Below are positions 1-9,502 of a stretch of DNA of 64,000 nt, one piece after another. The stretch covers positions 1 to 64,000 of the forward strand of contig NZ_PGVE01000107.1 in assembly GCF_002860255.1 (NCBI RefSeq). Reading direction: 5' to 3'. The stretch comes from Neobacillus cucumis. GTDB taxonomy: Bacteria > Bacillota > Bacilli > Bacillales > Cytobacillaceae. The notes under the pieces were generated by a model. The model had not been told where the DNA came from and did not search any database. It saw only the letters and a program-made list of their open reading frames with translations. Within the stretch, counting starts at the first letter, position 1; the number at the start of each line of letters is the position of its first letter. The translations under genes were made by a program, and so were the position numbers.

Positions 1-83
1 TCGAGGGGCTAGGCGCTGAAGCTGGACGTTTCTAAACCTGTAAAAAGTTATCCAAAAGTTGTAAATCTATAATTTCCTAGACC

Positions 84-110
84 AAAAAAACAGCCCAAAT
101 TTAAGGCTGT
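84..110 (-). terminator. Rho-independent terminator of the MalT/BTAD-type regulator gene
   Basis: Seen: read on the minus strand, ACAGCC and GGCTGT flank a short AT loop and are followed by a run of seven T. The stop codon of the regulator gene (complement of 101-103) lies inside the hairpin, so transcription would end almost at the stop. The 80 bases to the left hold no recognisable gene. Confidence 0.7.
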
Positions 111-3100
111 TCAATCGAATTTAAAATCCGTTCTGATTCAATGATCATTTGATACATGTGTTTGGTCGGCTCTAAGGGGGTTACACCTAGTTCTTCCTCT
201 AAGACTTCAGTACATTTTTTGTACCACCTCATCGCTTGCGGCCGGTTATTTTTCCGATAATAACAGTACATTAATAAGCGGTAGGCCTCTTCCCATATTC
301 GATCCCGCTCCAAGATTTTTTGACACCAATTGATCGCAGCGTCATATTTCTCCCGACGAACCATTAACTGTGCCATCTTCTCGGCACCTCGTAAAAAATA
401 AACAGCCATACTCTCTCTTTTACTAATGCACCAATCATCATAACGACGGTCAGGCAAATAATCCCCTTGGTAAAAGGCTAATCCTCTCTCTAGAATGGGA
501 ATAACCTTATCAGGATGGACTTCATTTAAACCATCTTCAATCAATTCTTTAAATAGAGTGGTATCCATCTCTATCACTGCATGCGGGTTCAACCCATAAA
601 ACATCCCCTCTCTAATGATAAAAAAGGGAGCTGCCCGTGCTTTACGGTTCGGCTCAAGGACATTATGAAGGCAATTCAGTGCCACCTTAAAATCACGGTC
701 CGCACTTTTTTTGTCTTGATGAGGCCAAAGAAGCGCAATAATTTCTTCCTTTGCCATTAATTCATTGACCGTAATGAGTAATTGAAACAGCTCCTTAGCC
801 TTCTCTCTTTGCCAGTCTCTTTCTCCTACCTCTTTTTCACCAATCCATAGTTTGAATTGTCCTAAAGTCCGGACACGAATAGAATAACCTGGATGTGAAT
901 CAAAAGCGGTGATCCCCATATCCTGAAGAATTTTCCTCACATAAGGTGATTGGATGTCCTCTTTCATACATTCATTTAATAAGGGCACATAGATTTGTAA
1001 ATCCCTTGGACTAAATACAGACCGTTTATGGAAAAAGAATTCATAATCATGAATTTGTACTAGATTTAAAAATTCATTGATCATCTTTTTAAACCAATCA
1101 TTCTTTTTTTCTAAATAAAAAAGATATGCCAGCCAAAACTTACCTAACATTTGTCCATAGGAGTCCTCACATTGCTCAAAGAGAGCAGCTGCTTTTCCAA
1201 AAAAGTCTTGTGCCTTATGTCTGCGTTCAGTATAAATACAGACAATTCCCAAACAAAGAGTGATCAGCGCTGACAGCCACACATCATGGACCTTTTCAGT
1301 CTCCTGAAGTGCTTTCCGGCCTGCCTCTAATGCCCTCTCAAGTTCTCCCCTTGTCCCGTATAAAATACACAATCCCATGAGAGGCTCCGCTTTTCCTCGG
1401 TCTATATGAAGCTGCTCCATGATTTCTAACGCGGTTTGATAGCAGTTCTCTGCCAAACTAGAATCATATTTATTTAATATTTGAACAGCATGCCCCATAC
1501 GAATCCAGCCGCATGCTTCCACAAAAGGGGCTTTATAACTTATCCCCTGCTGAATCCCCGCTTGGGCAAGTTCCTTTGCTTTTAAACCTTCTCCATTGAA
1601 AGCTTCGATTAAGGAAAGCAATAAATCCGTTTCCCGATGGGATTGAGGGAGTGTATTTATGTTTGAAGCCTTTAGTTCTTCCCTGTTTATAAAAAGCGTC
1701 TTTTTAGCAGCCTCAAATCGCCCCGTTCTTAAGTACAATCTAGCCTCTAAATTTCCATCAGGGTCAGATGCTTTTGCTTCCTTTGCTTTTTGGATCCACT
1801 TTTCCGCCTCTTTTGCTTTACCTGAGTTTAGTAGATTTTCAGATAGCAATTGATATAGTTTCCCTTTTTCACCATGTGATTCTGTGCATTTTTCCCGATG
1901 GAAAATCGCCTCATATAAAAGTCGTTCCGCTTGGTGCGGCTGAATGGTATCCAGGTATATTTGGGCTTTTCCTTTTAGTGCTATGCTCATTCCTAAGTGA
2001 TCTTGATTTTTTTTAGCACCGGCAAAAGCCTTATCATAACATTCTTCTGCGTCTTGATAGTGGGAACGATAGCGATAGATTTCCGCTTTTAAATACCATA
2101 GAATATAATAGGGTTCCATTTCCGCTTCGGAAAGAATGGTTAATTGATCGTACAAGCTTTCCAATTTTCCATTTTCCAGCATCCTCAGACCATTTTCTTG
2201 TAAAATGGAACAGATGGCTTTATGGTGATTAATTTTTTTATAATGATATAGCGCCTTCTCCCATAATTGTTTTCTTTCATAATAGCGGGCACAGCGCTCA
2301 TGAAGAGCTATATAGGCAGATGGATTATTTTTTTGAAATATATCTTCAAGGAATTCTTTAAATAAGGCATGATAGCGAAATTGGGCAGGGCCAATCTTTT
2401 GAATAAATAAATTGCGGTCTATAATTTGATTAAGTAAGGTTGAGGATCCGGGTATTCCAATTACTTCATCACAAATTTCTTCCTCCATTTCCTCAAAAAT
2501 CGAGGTTTGTTCGAGGAACTGTTGAATCATTGGCGGCTGTTTTGAAAAGACTTCCATGACTAAATACTGAAAAAAATCCTGGAGAGATTGAGAGGAATGT
2601 TTAAAAATTTTAGGTTTGTCCTTTTGTAATGGTATTTGTGTGGCAATCATGCATAGAGCGATGATCCAGCCCTCTGTTATTTCATAAATGGATTGTAAAT
2701 ATTCTGGCTCAATCTCTAAACCGTAAAGATCGGTTAATAATAACTCCATCTCCTCCAACGTAAGAACTAAATCTTCCCTTGTTATTTCTAACAATTGCCC
2801 GCAAACCTTCATTTTTGTTAAAAACCTCCACCCCGGGCGGCTGCGGCTTGAAATGACCATATGTAAATTAGGTGGAATATGTTCAAGTAGTTTTTCCATC
2901 CAACTATTAATCGTATAGGAATGTTCAATTTGATGGAAATCATCCAAAATGATGGTAATCTCGTGCTTACATTCTAGAATCTCATTTATAAAAAGGGAAC
3001 ATAAAATACCTAATTCCTCTTCCCGAATATAACGGTCCAAATTGTTAATATAGGAGGATAATTCTATTCCAAACGAAGGATCCATCTCCTGAATCGTTTT

Positions 3101-3349
3101 GACCAGATAGGAAAGGAAGGTCAGGATATCGTCATCCATAGATGAGATGGAATACCAGCATCCCGGAAGCTTTTCATCTCTTAAAAATAAGGCTAGGGCC
3201 GTACTTTTACCAAAACCAGCACCGGAATGAAGGAGGGTCAAAGGGTACTCAGGAATCGCTTTCAATTTTCGAGTAAGCATGGCTCTCCTAATAAACTCAT
3301 CCTTAACAACTGGAATGCGTAGTTTTGATTGAATAATCGGCTGCTTCAA
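101..3349 (-). CDS. MalT-like STAND ATPase transcriptional regulator with C-terminal BTAD domain
   Basis: A 1082-aa signal-transducing ATPase regulator. Seen: an N-terminal NTPase with a P-loop (HSGAGFGKST, residues 41-50) and a Walker B-like stretch ending in LDD (about 131-138); a long middle of TPR-like helical repeats (about 350-750); and from about residue 840 an OmpR-like winged helix followed by a bacterial transcriptional activator (BTAD) region ending near residue 1070. Known of the family: MalT-type proteins bind an inducer and ATP and oligomerise to activate promoters; here the usual LuxR-type C-terminal HTH is replaced by the SARP/BTAD arrangement. The start is TTG, chosen because AAGGAGGG sits 6-7 bases upstream. 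The nearest gene is the SDR dehydrogenase upstream on the same strand, about 100 bp away; target and ligand are unknown. Confidence 0.85.
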   Translation of the reverse strand: MKQPIIQSKLRIPVVKDEFIRRAMLTRKLKAIPEYPLTLLHSGAGFGKSTALALFLRDEKLPGCWYSISSMDDDILTFLSYLVKTIQEMDPSFGIELSSYINNLDRYIREEELGILCSLFINEILECKHEITIILDDFHQIEHSYTINSWMEKLLEHIPPNLHMVISSRSRPGWRFLTKMKVCGQLLEITREDLVLTLEEMELLLTDLYGLEIEPEYLQSIYEITEGWIIALCMIATQIPLQKDKPKIFKHSSQSLQDFFQYLVMEVFSKQPPMIQQFLEQTSIFEEMEEEICDEVIGIPGSSTLLNQIIDRNLFIQKIGPAQFRYHALFKEFLEDIFQKNNPSAYIALHERCARYYERKQLWEKALYHYKKINHHKAICSILQENGLRMLENGKLESLYDQLTILSEAEMEPYYILWYLKAEIYRYRSHYQDAEECYDKAFAGAKKNQDHLGMSIALKGKAQIYLDTIQPHQAERLLYEAIFHREKCTESHGEKGKLYQLLSENLLNSGKAKEAEKWIQKAKEAKASDPDGNLEARLYLRTGRFEAAKKTLFINREELKASNINTLPQSHRETDLLLSLIEAFNGEGLKAKELAQAGIQQGISYKAPFVEACGWIRMGHAVQILNKYDSSLAENCYQTALEIMEQLHIDRGKAEPLMGLCILYGTRGELERALEAGRKALQETEKVHDVWLSALITLCLGIVCIYTERRHKAQDFFGKAAALFEQCEDSYGQMLGKFWLAYLFYLEKKNDWFKKMINEFLNLVQIHDYEFFFHKRSVFSPRDLQIYVPLLNECMKEDIQSPYVRKILQDMGITAFDSHPGYSIRVRTLGQFKLWIGEKEVGERDWQREKAKELFQLLITVNELMAKEEIIALLWPHQDKKSADRDFKVALNCLHNVLEPNRKARAAPFFIIREGMFYGLNPHAVIEMDTTLFKELIEDGLNEVHPDKVIPILERGLAFYQGDYLPDRRYDDWCISKRESMAVYFLRGAEKMAQLMVRREKYDAAINWCQKILERDRIWEEAYRLLMYCYYRKNNRPQAMRWYKKCTEVLEEELGVTPLEPTKHMYQMIIESERILNSIEQP

Positions 3350-3446
3350 CTTAAACCCTCCTTCCTCTTTTTCATAATATTTACACTATTTTACCATATT
3401 TAGAACAAGCAAAGTAAGCACCTTTTGAAAAGTAAAAATGAATTGG

Positions 3447-4199
3447 TCATTCTTCTACATAAATCATTTTTCTAGTCATCCCACCGTCGACAACTAAATT
3501 TATACCCGTTACAAAATCATTAGAGGGATTTGTTAAATAGAGACAAGCCCTGGCAATATCACTAGGTTTGCCTACTCTTTTTGATAAATGCTGTTCATGG
3601 TCCGCTTTTGAAAGCTCACCCTCATCGCCATTGTGAATCCATCCTGGAGATATGGCATTTACCGTAATTCGATCATTGCTAAATGACGCAGCAAGCGCAT
3701 GTGTAATCGCGACAATTCCTCCTTTTGATGCACCGTACGCTTCGGAGTTCGGCTCTGACATTAAGGCACGGGTGGAAGCGATATTCACAATTGCACCGCC
3801 AGTTGAATTCTTACGCATGTACTGTGCAGCTTCTCGAGAACAAAGAAACACACTGCGCAGGTTCGTGTTAAGGACATCGTCCCACTCGTCTATCGTTAAT
3901 TCATATGGTGATTTAAATATACCTTTTCCGGCATTATTAATAAGAATATCCACTTTCCCATATGTTTGTTTTGCTGATTCAAAAAGATGGATAATGTCCT
4001 TTTCACTTCTAACGTCTGTTTTAATAAAAAGGACATCACCACCCTGACTTCGAATTTCAGCTTCGGTTTGGGCACCTGATTCTGAATCAGCATCTGCCAA
4101 AACAACTTTTGCTCCTCTATCGGCATACTCTGCTGCAACGCCACGGCCAATCCCTTTCGCCGCTCCTGTAACGATGACGACTTTATTTAAAAATTCCAT
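3447..4199 (-). CDS. SDR-family NAD(P)-dependent oxidoreductase
   Basis: A 250-aa classical short-chain dehydrogenase/reductase, full length for the family. Seen: nucleotide-binding TGAAKGIG near residues 11-18, acidic D after the second strand (VLADAD, which favours NAD), NNAG at about 88-91, catalytic Ser in NIAST and the YGASK catalytic Tyr/Lys pair, and the C-terminal TGINLVVDGG typical of glucose-1-dehydrogenase/FabG-like members. A TAAGGAGG ribosome site precedes the ATG. The substrate cannot be read from the sequence; 3-oxoacyl, sugar or polyol substrates are all possible. It is followed on the same strand by the MalT/BTAD regulator, so control by that regulator is a reasonable guess only. 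Confidence 0.85.
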   Translation of the reverse strand: MEFLNKVVIVTGAAKGIGRGVAAEYADRGAKVVLADADSESGAQTEAEIRSQGGDVLFIKTDVRSEKDIIHLFESAKQTYGKVDILINNAGKGIFKSPYELTIDEWDDVLNTNLRSVFLCSREAAQYMRKNSTGGAIVNIASTRALMSEPNSEAYGASKGGIVAITHALAASFSNDRITVNAISPGWIHNGDEGELSKADHEQHLSKRVGKPSDIARACLYLTNPSNDFVTGINLVVDGGMTRKMIYVEE

Positions 4200-4356
4200 C
4201 TCATATTCCTCCTTATATAGGCTCCTGCCTTATCTTTATAGCATATTTAGGAAAATGGAAACAAAGCTTTTGGTTTATGAGGGTAATTTTTCCAAGTAAT
4301 AAATCCCCTTAACCTGAAAAAACTACAGAAAAAGTAGTTTTGAAAGGAGGCTGACT

Positions 4357-4500
4357 ATGGCGGAAAAATGCTTCTATTGTACGGAGGAAATTGAGGAGAG
4401 ACAATTGCATTATGTCCCGTTTGTTTCTATGAACGAGGAAAGAGATGAAGCGCTATGTGATGAATGCTACCAGGAATGGCTGCATGGGATAAAAGGGTAA
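4357..4500 (+). CDS. Small CxxC...CxxC protein, zinc-ribbon-like (47 aa)
   Basis: A 47-aa open frame. Seen: ATG preceded by AAAGGAGG with 6-base spacing, two Cys pairs (CFYC near residue 5 and CDEC near residue 34) with an acidic middle, ending with TAA 50-60 bases before the GGDEF-EAL gene on the same strand. The Cys spacing suggests one bound Zn atom. No function is recognised. The strong ribosome site and Cys pattern argue that it is real; it may be cotranscribed with the downstream cyclic-di-GMP protein. Confidence 0.6.
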   Translation: MAEKCFYCTEEIEERQLHYVPFVSMNEERDEALCDECYQEWLHGIKG

Positions 4501-4561
4501 TTAATTTATTTTCAAGGCAGTTATAAGCACCTCTAAAGTCAGTTACTGGAGTGTGGCATCA

Positions 4562-7138
4562 TTGTCCATTAAGAAAAAAATACCCTTGATATTTTTTCTG
4601 CTAGTTTTGTTTATTTTATTAGCGAATAATACCTTTCATTATTTTTGGTCGAAAAGCCAGCTGCTAGAATATAACGAACGAGAAATTTCTGTGATTACAA
4701 ATGAAGTTTCGTTCCAGGTGGAAAAAACAAGAGAGGGTTCATTATATGTAGAGAATATTCTGGGGAGAGACTTGAGAATTGCATCCCTTGCAATCAAACA
4801 ATCTCTTCCTCCAACCTTCCAGGAGATTACGAATGTCCAACTAAAAAAATTAGCGAAAGAGGTCCGTGTATCTCACATCACCTTATTAGCCAAAACTCCG
4901 GGCGATATTATTGGTGTCCGTTCATCTGACCCTGAAGAAATCAACATGTCAACAAAAGGCTGGGGCTATTGGTATGAAGCCTACCAACAATTGTTGGCCC
5001 TAAAACCTGTCAATGTAGGAAAGGGGTTAACATTACCGCACTATTGGTCTGGCCCGATTGAAATTGCATCCTCCAATCCTGACCATATTGATAAATGGGG
5101 CTATTATTTTGATGGTACTACAAACTATATTATCAATCCTTATTTTCGTGATAACGAAGTTTTGGAGTTTGAAGAACGATTTGGTCCAGGGAAAATCATT
5201 GAAGCTTATACAAAGGAACAAGGCATTTTAGAAATATCTGTTTTTAATCCCAAAAACTTCGGTAAAAAGAGTGAGGTTGTTCATTTAAACGGAAATAGTT
5301 ATATTCGCATTTCAGCAAGGCCCATTTGGTATGGCAGTTATAGATATCGCAATATAGAGACGGATACCAGCTACATTAAGAAGGCAGTTAATACTAAAAA
5401 AGTTCAGTCATACAATGACACCCTTAACAAGAAAAATGTATTAAAAACCTTTGTTCCGGTTTTCCCTAAATCAGGGCAGCCCTTTGTTATTGGGCTTGTC
5501 TATAATTATGGGCTTATTCAAGATGAACTTAGACATGAACTATTTATGCATATTCTCCTCTCACTTGCCATCATGCTCATCGTTTTTGTAGTAAGTTTAA
5601 TCTTTTCCCGTTCAATTACCCAGCCAATCAGTTATATTGTTGAACATGTCAATGAAATTGCGCAAGGAAACTTCGGGAGGCATTTACTCTTAAAACGAAA
5701 AGATGAATTAGGCCTTCTAACTGAAAATGTAAATGCTATGTCAACGGATTTACATCAATATGTGGAGGACTTGCAGCACAGCAAAGCACTAATAGAGTAT
5801 CAGGCGAACCATGATCCTTTAACTGGGGTCTTAAATAGACGATTTTTACAAGAAAAATTAAGCAGCATTTTAAATCAAGCAGTTGAAAATAGGGAAGCTG
5901 TCTCCGTTTTGTTTATTGACATGGATCGTTTTAAACAAGTAAATGATTCCTATGGACATACTAAAGGGGACGAACTCTTAAAAGTAATTGCCATTAGGAT
6001 TAATAACAGTCTGGATTCCGAGAGAAGTCTCATCATAAGGCAAGGCGGAGATGAATTTATTATTCTGCTTCGTAACCATGACCAAGACGAGACCAAGGCT
6101 GTTGCTGAAAAATTAATTGAAACCCTAAAAAGCCCTTACACGATTGAGGGGAATGAATTTTATCTTGGGGCCAGTATAGGGATCAGCCGTTATCCAGAGC
6201 AAACAAGAAATATGGAAACATTAATCAGTTATGCAGATATGGCGATGTACAATGCCAAAAAGAACGGTGGGAATAAAGCCATCTTCTATTCCGAAAAATC
6301 GATGCATTCTGATGTTGATAGACCGCGGCTTGAAGCCCATCTAAGAAGGGCGATTGAACATAAAAAGATTGATGTCTTTTATCAGCCTAAAATGAAAGTG
6401 GATACTGAAGTAGTTTTTGGTGTAGAAGCTCTGATAAGATGGACAGATGAGGAATTTGGAAATGTCTCACCGGCCATTTTTATCCCCATTGCGGAGGAAA
6501 CAGGTTTTATCCAGCCCCTATGGGAACTTGTGATGGAAAAGGCCTGTGAACAAGTGAGCAAATGGAACCAATCACGTTCACACCCTTTATCGGTCTCAGT
6601 CAACTTTTCAGCTCGTCAATTTCTGGAACCAGAACTCATGCTTCAGACGGTGAAAAAAATTCTTATTGATAAAAATCTCCCGCCACAGAATTTTGAGATA
6701 GAGATCACTGAGAGCATCCTGTTAAATAATTCGGCTGAAATTGTCCAATCCCTTCAAACACTTCAAGATCAAGGCATTTCCATCTCAATAGATGATTTTG
6801 GAACAGGCTATTCATCACTCAGTTACTTAAAGGATCTTCCGATTAACACCTTAAAGATCGATAAATCCTTTATCCAAAATATAAACGAGGACTTGAAAAA
6901 TACAGAAATACCTGAGGCGATTATTAGTCTGGCCCGCGGCCTTCATTTGGATGTGATTGCTGAGGGTGTGGAAAAAGAGCATCAAAAGGAATTTTTGCTT
7001 TCAAAAAATTGCGTCTTGATGCAAGGGTATTTATTTAGTAAGGCATTAAGCAGTTCTGACTTCGAACAGTTTCTTAGCAATTATGAAGGACAAAAAAATC
7101 CACCTGACTTCAGGCACACTGAAAAGGGCAGCTCATAA
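4562..7138 (+). CDS. Membrane cyclic-di-GMP protein: sensor, HAMP, GGDEF and EAL domains
   Basis: About 858 aa. Seen: transmembrane helix near residues 5-25, an extracellular sensor domain (dCACHE-like by layout) to about residue 325, a second helix at about 330-350, a HAMP segment, then GGDEF (intact GGDEF at about residue 495, QGGDEF context) and EAL (intact EAL at about 622, with downstream ExTES and DDFGTGYSS motifs and a closing GYLFSKAL). Both the diguanylate cyclase and phosphodiesterase active sites look complete, so either activity is possible. Start: GTG at 4553 lies directly against GGAG (4548-4551), while TTG at 4562 has a normal 10-base spacing and is preferred. The end is convergent with thrB, sharing one terminator hairpin. 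Confidence 0.88.
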   Translation: MSIKKKIPLIFFLLVLFILLANNTFHYFWSKSQLLEYNEREISVITNEVSFQVEKTREGSLYVENILGRDLRIASLAIKQSLPPTFQEITNVQLKKLAKEVRVSHITLLAKTPGDIIGVRSSDPEEINMSTKGWGYWYEAYQQLLALKPVNVGKGLTLPHYWSGPIEIASSNPDHIDKWGYYFDGTTNYIINPYFRDNEVLEFEERFGPGKIIEAYTKEQGILEISVFNPKNFGKKSEVVHLNGNSYIRISARPIWYGSYRYRNIETDTSYIKKAVNTKKVQSYNDTLNKKNVLKTFVPVFPKSGQPFVIGLVYNYGLIQDELRHELFMHILLSLAIMLIVFVVSLIFSRSITQPISYIVEHVNEIAQGNFGRHLLLKRKDELGLLTENVNAMSTDLHQYVEDLQHSKALIEYQANHDPLTGVLNRRFLQEKLSSILNQAVENREAVSVLFIDMDRFKQVNDSYGHTKGDELLKVIAIRINNSLDSERSLIIRQGGDEFIILLRNHDQDETKAVAEKLIETLKSPYTIEGNEFYLGASIGISRYPEQTRNMETLISYADMAMYNAKKNGGNKAIFYSEKSMHSDVDRPRLEAHLRRAIEHKKIDVFYQPKMKVDTEVVFGVEALIRWTDEEFGNVSPAIFIPIAEETGFIQPLWELVMEKACEQVSKWNQSRSHPLSVSVNFSARQFLEPELMLQTVKKILIDKNLPPQNFEIEITESILLNNSAEIVQSLQTLQDQGISISIDDFGTGYSSLSYLKDLPINTLKIDKSFIQNINEDLKNTEIPEAIISLARGLHLDVIAEGVEKEHQKEFLLSKNCVLMQGYLFSKALSSSDFEQFLSNYEGQKNPPDFRHTEKGSS

Positions 7139-7147
7139 GCTGCCCTT
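7124..7147. terminator. Shared bidirectional terminator, GGDEF-EAL gene / thrB
   Basis: Seen: AAGGGCAGCT and AGCTGCCCTT form a perfect 10-bp stem with a 4-base loop. The TAA of the plus-strand gene (7136-7138) lies in the loop and the stop of thrB (complement of 7146-7148) at the stem edge, so the two convergent genes are only 7 bases apart. The T-run is weak on both sides. Confidence 0.6.
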
Positions 7148-8054
7148 ATTTCACTAATTCGATCACACTGCTGCCAGTATAATCGATCAAAAGCTTAACT
7201 GCTCTCATGGAAGGAAATCCTGCATCCAGGGCCTTTACTAACCCCTCTGCTTTTCCCTTTTCAGTAAAGCAAATCATCGTCGGTCCTGCCCCGCTTAATG
7301 CTACCCCGAATGCCCCATTTGCCTTAGCCGTTTGTTCAATCTCATCATAGCCATGAATAAGAGACCTGCGATATGGCTGATGGAAACGATCCTTCCCCAT
7401 CATTTTTCCTGCAAGCTCCCAATTCTGAGATAACAGGGCAGCAATTAATAAATTCGCCGTTGAAGAGGCTTCAATTGCCTGCTGACGAGTGTAGGCATTT
7501 GGCAATACATCCCGAGATGCCTTGGTTAAAAGGATTTCTTCCGGAATAAGAACAACTACCTCGATTGGAAGGTTCGTAAATGAAAGCATGTCTACATCCT
7601 TTTCCTGATAACAGCCAATGACAAGTCCTCCATAGATAGATGCTCCTACATTATCGGGATGACCTTCCCAATCTGTCGCGTGGAGGAGCTTTTCATGTTT
7701 CGTTAACTGGAGACCGCCTACAGTGTCTGCAAGCTCGATTCCAGCAACAATAGCCGATGCACTAGAACCAAGTCCTCTTGCTAATGGGATATTACTCTCT
7801 ACTTTGATTTTACAAGGAGACAGCTCCACACCATAGTGTGCTGCTGTTTTAAGAGCAACCTTGACGATAAAGTTGTCTTTACCCGTTGGGAAGTCCTTTA
7901 ACTCCTCACATAAGGAGTAGCAATACCACTCTTTACTTTTCTCTATTTCTAAGGTCAGATACAAATCAAGTGCAAGACCCATTGAATCAAAACCAGGGCC
8001 AAGATTCGCTGTACTGGCAGGTACCTTAATCATCATGCGGTCGTTGAATGTCAT
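7146..8054 (-). CDS. thrB: Homoserine kinase
   Basis: Phosphorylates L-homoserine with ATP to O-phospho-L-homoserine, in the cytoplasm, the step before threonine synthase. 302 aa, usual length. Seen: GHMP-kinase features, with PASTANLGPGFDSMG near the N terminus, the glycine-rich LARGLGSSASA ATP loop near residue 90, and a C-terminal GVALSGAGPTM segment. The gene follows hom on the same strand and its ATG overlaps, as ATGA, the stop of a 24-codon remnant that appears to be all that is left of thrC. Without thrC here, its product needs a threonine synthase encoded elsewhere. Confidence 0.95.
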   Translation of the reverse strand: MTFNDRMMIKVPASTANLGPGFDSMGLALDLYLTLEIEKSKEWYCYSLCEELKDFPTGKDNFIVKVALKTAAHYGVELSPCKIKVESNIPLARGLGSSASAIVAGIELADTVGGLQLTKHEKLLHATDWEGHPDNVGASIYGGLVIGCYQEKDVDMLSFTNLPIEVVVLIPEEILLTKASRDVLPNAYTRQQAIEASSTANLLIAALLSQNWELAGKMMGKDRFHQPYRRSLIHGYDEIEQTAKANGAFGVALSGAGPTMICFTEKGKAEGLVKALDAGFPSMRAVKLLIDYTGSSVIELVK

Positions 8055-8125
8055 TCGTGTACAACTCCCCGAATATGTTCTGTTATTGATTGATCAAATT
8101 TTTCTGGTAATACTGGCCATCTCAT
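8051..8125 (-). pseudogene. thrC: In-frame deletion remnant of threonine synthase gene (thrC scar)
   Basis: Seen: a 24-codon frame between hom and thrB, beginning MRWP and ending with DQSITEHIRGVV plus two residues. Its ATG overlaps the hom stop (ATGA) and its TGA overlaps the thrB start (ATGA). Known: Bacillus gene order is hom-thrC-thrB, ThrC starts with a short M(x)W segment, and the B. subtilis ThrC C terminus as I recall it (DSILEYVKGAA) aligns with QSITEHIRGVV. Inference: about 1 kb of thrC was lost by a precise in-frame deletion that kept translational coupling of hom to thrB. An unrelated leader-type peptide is the alternative, but the C-terminal match makes it less likely. Confidence 0.65.
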
Positions 8126-9417
8126 AATGATTTTCCTACTACTCGATAAGCACTTTTTATTTCTTTTACAGCATGTAAATCATATAACTCAAGGATAATT
8201 TTATCATAATTTGTTAACGAAGCCTTGTGTGTCACTAGGACAATTTCAGATGTTTCATTTTTCTTAATCGGAAGCTGTAAGATTTTTTCAAAGCTTACAC
8301 CATATTTGGCAAATATCGCTGTGATATCGGCGAAAACCCCTACTTCATCCTGCACATGAATTCGTAAAAAATATTTAGAAAACTTTTCTTCGTTTTCCTT
8401 TAATTTTTTCGGATATTGAGGAGTAACAGCGCTCTTACCATTCACCCCAAGCCTTAGATTCTTAATTACCCCAACCAAGTCTGAAACAATAGACGTTGCT
8501 GTCGGCAGACTTCCTGCCCCAGGGCCATAGAACATCGTTTCACCCACTGCTTCCCCATATACATAAACGGCATTATATTCATTTTGCACAGAGGCAAGCG
8601 GATGATTATTCGATAAAAAGGTAGGTGCAACACTTACTTCAACTTTTTCCTCTTCCCTGTGAGCAAAACCAATTAATTTCATTGTATATCCTAATTGTTT
8701 CCCATAACGTAAATCTTCTTCTGTCACGTTGGAAATCCCGCTGACTTTAACGTCGTCTAAATCGATATGCATCGAGAAACCAAGGGTTGCAAGAATGGTC
8801 ATTTTTCTCGCTGCATCCAGTCCTTCCACATCAGAAGTAGGGTCTGCTTCAGCAAAGCCCAGCGCTTGCGCCTCCTTTAGAACTTCATCATAGGAACGGC
8901 CTTCATTACTCATTTTGGTTAAGATATAATTGGTTGTACCGTTAACGATACCCATCATTTGTGTAATCCGATCAGAAGCAAGTCCATCGACCAATCCCCG
9001 TAAAATCGGAATACCTCCAGCAACACTGGCTTCATAATATAAATCGCAGCCATATTCTGAAGCAACGGTTAACAATTCTGAACCGTGTAAAGCCATCAAA
9101 TCTTTATTAGCAGTTACAACATGCTTTCCTTGTCTGAGGGCTGTTAATAAATAATCTTTTGTCTCCTGTACTCCACCCATTACCTCTATTACAACATCAA
9201 TATCTTTATCGAAAAGAATTTCTTCCGGATTGGATGTTAAACTATCGGGGTCAACATAGACCGGTCTTTTCTTGTTTACGTCTTGTACAAGAATTTTTTT
9301 AATAACAACCGGACACCCCACTTGATGGATTAATTTATCTTGGTGATTTTTTATTATTTGGACTACGCCAGAACCTACTGTGCCTAAGCCTAATAGTCCA
9401 ATTGAGATTGCTTCCAT
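8122..9417 (-). CDS. hom: Homoserine dehydrogenase
   Basis: Reduces L-aspartate semialdehyde to L-homoserine with NAD(P)H in the cytoplasm, the branch point to threonine and methionine. 431 aa, normal for Bacillus. Seen: N-terminal Rossmann motif LGLGTVGSGVV (residues 9-19), the VVTANKDLMALHG segment, the conserved GIVNGTTNYIL, the EADPTSDVEGLDAARK catalytic/substrate region, and a C-terminal ACT domain starting at about residue 350 (FLRIHVQDEVGVFADI), the likely threonine-feedback site. AGGAGGGG precedes the ATG. First gene of the hom-(thrC remnant)-thrB operon, with a near-consensus SigA promoter upstream. Confidence 0.96.
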   Translation of the reverse strand: MEAISIGLLGLGTVGSGVVQIIKNHQDKLIHQVGCPVVIKKILVQDVNKKRPVYVDPDSLTSNPEEILFDKDIDVVIEVMGGVQETKDYLLTALRQGKHVVTANKDLMALHGSELLTVASEYGCDLYYEASVAGGIPILRGLVDGLASDRITQMMGIVNGTTNYILTKMSNEGRSYDEVLKEAQALGFAEADPTSDVEGLDAARKMTILATLGFSMHIDLDDVKVSGISNVTEEDLRYGKQLGYTMKLIGFAHREEEKVEVSVAPTFLSNNHPLASVQNEYNAVYVYGEAVGETMFYGPGAGSLPTATSIVSDLVGVIKNLRLGVNGKSAVTPQYPKKLKENEEKFSKYFLRIHVQDEVGVFADITAIFAKYGVSFEKILQLPIKKNETSEIVLVTHKASLTNYDKIILELYDLHAVKEIKSAYRVVGKSL

Positions 9418-9473
9418 GCTTTCCCCTCCTGTAATGTCTATCTGAAGCGTACAATTGTTTTTATATAGTAGAC

Positions 9474-9502
9474 ATTATATGACTCTATTTACTTTTTTAC
9501 AA
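9474..9502 (-). promoter_or_regulatory. SigA-type promoter of hom
   Basis: Seen on the minus strand: -35 TTGTAA (complement of 9497-9502), a 17-bp spacer and a perfect -10 TATAAT (complement of 9474-9479), about 57 bases upstream of the hom ATG. No threonine attenuator was recognised in the short leader. Confidence 0.7.
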
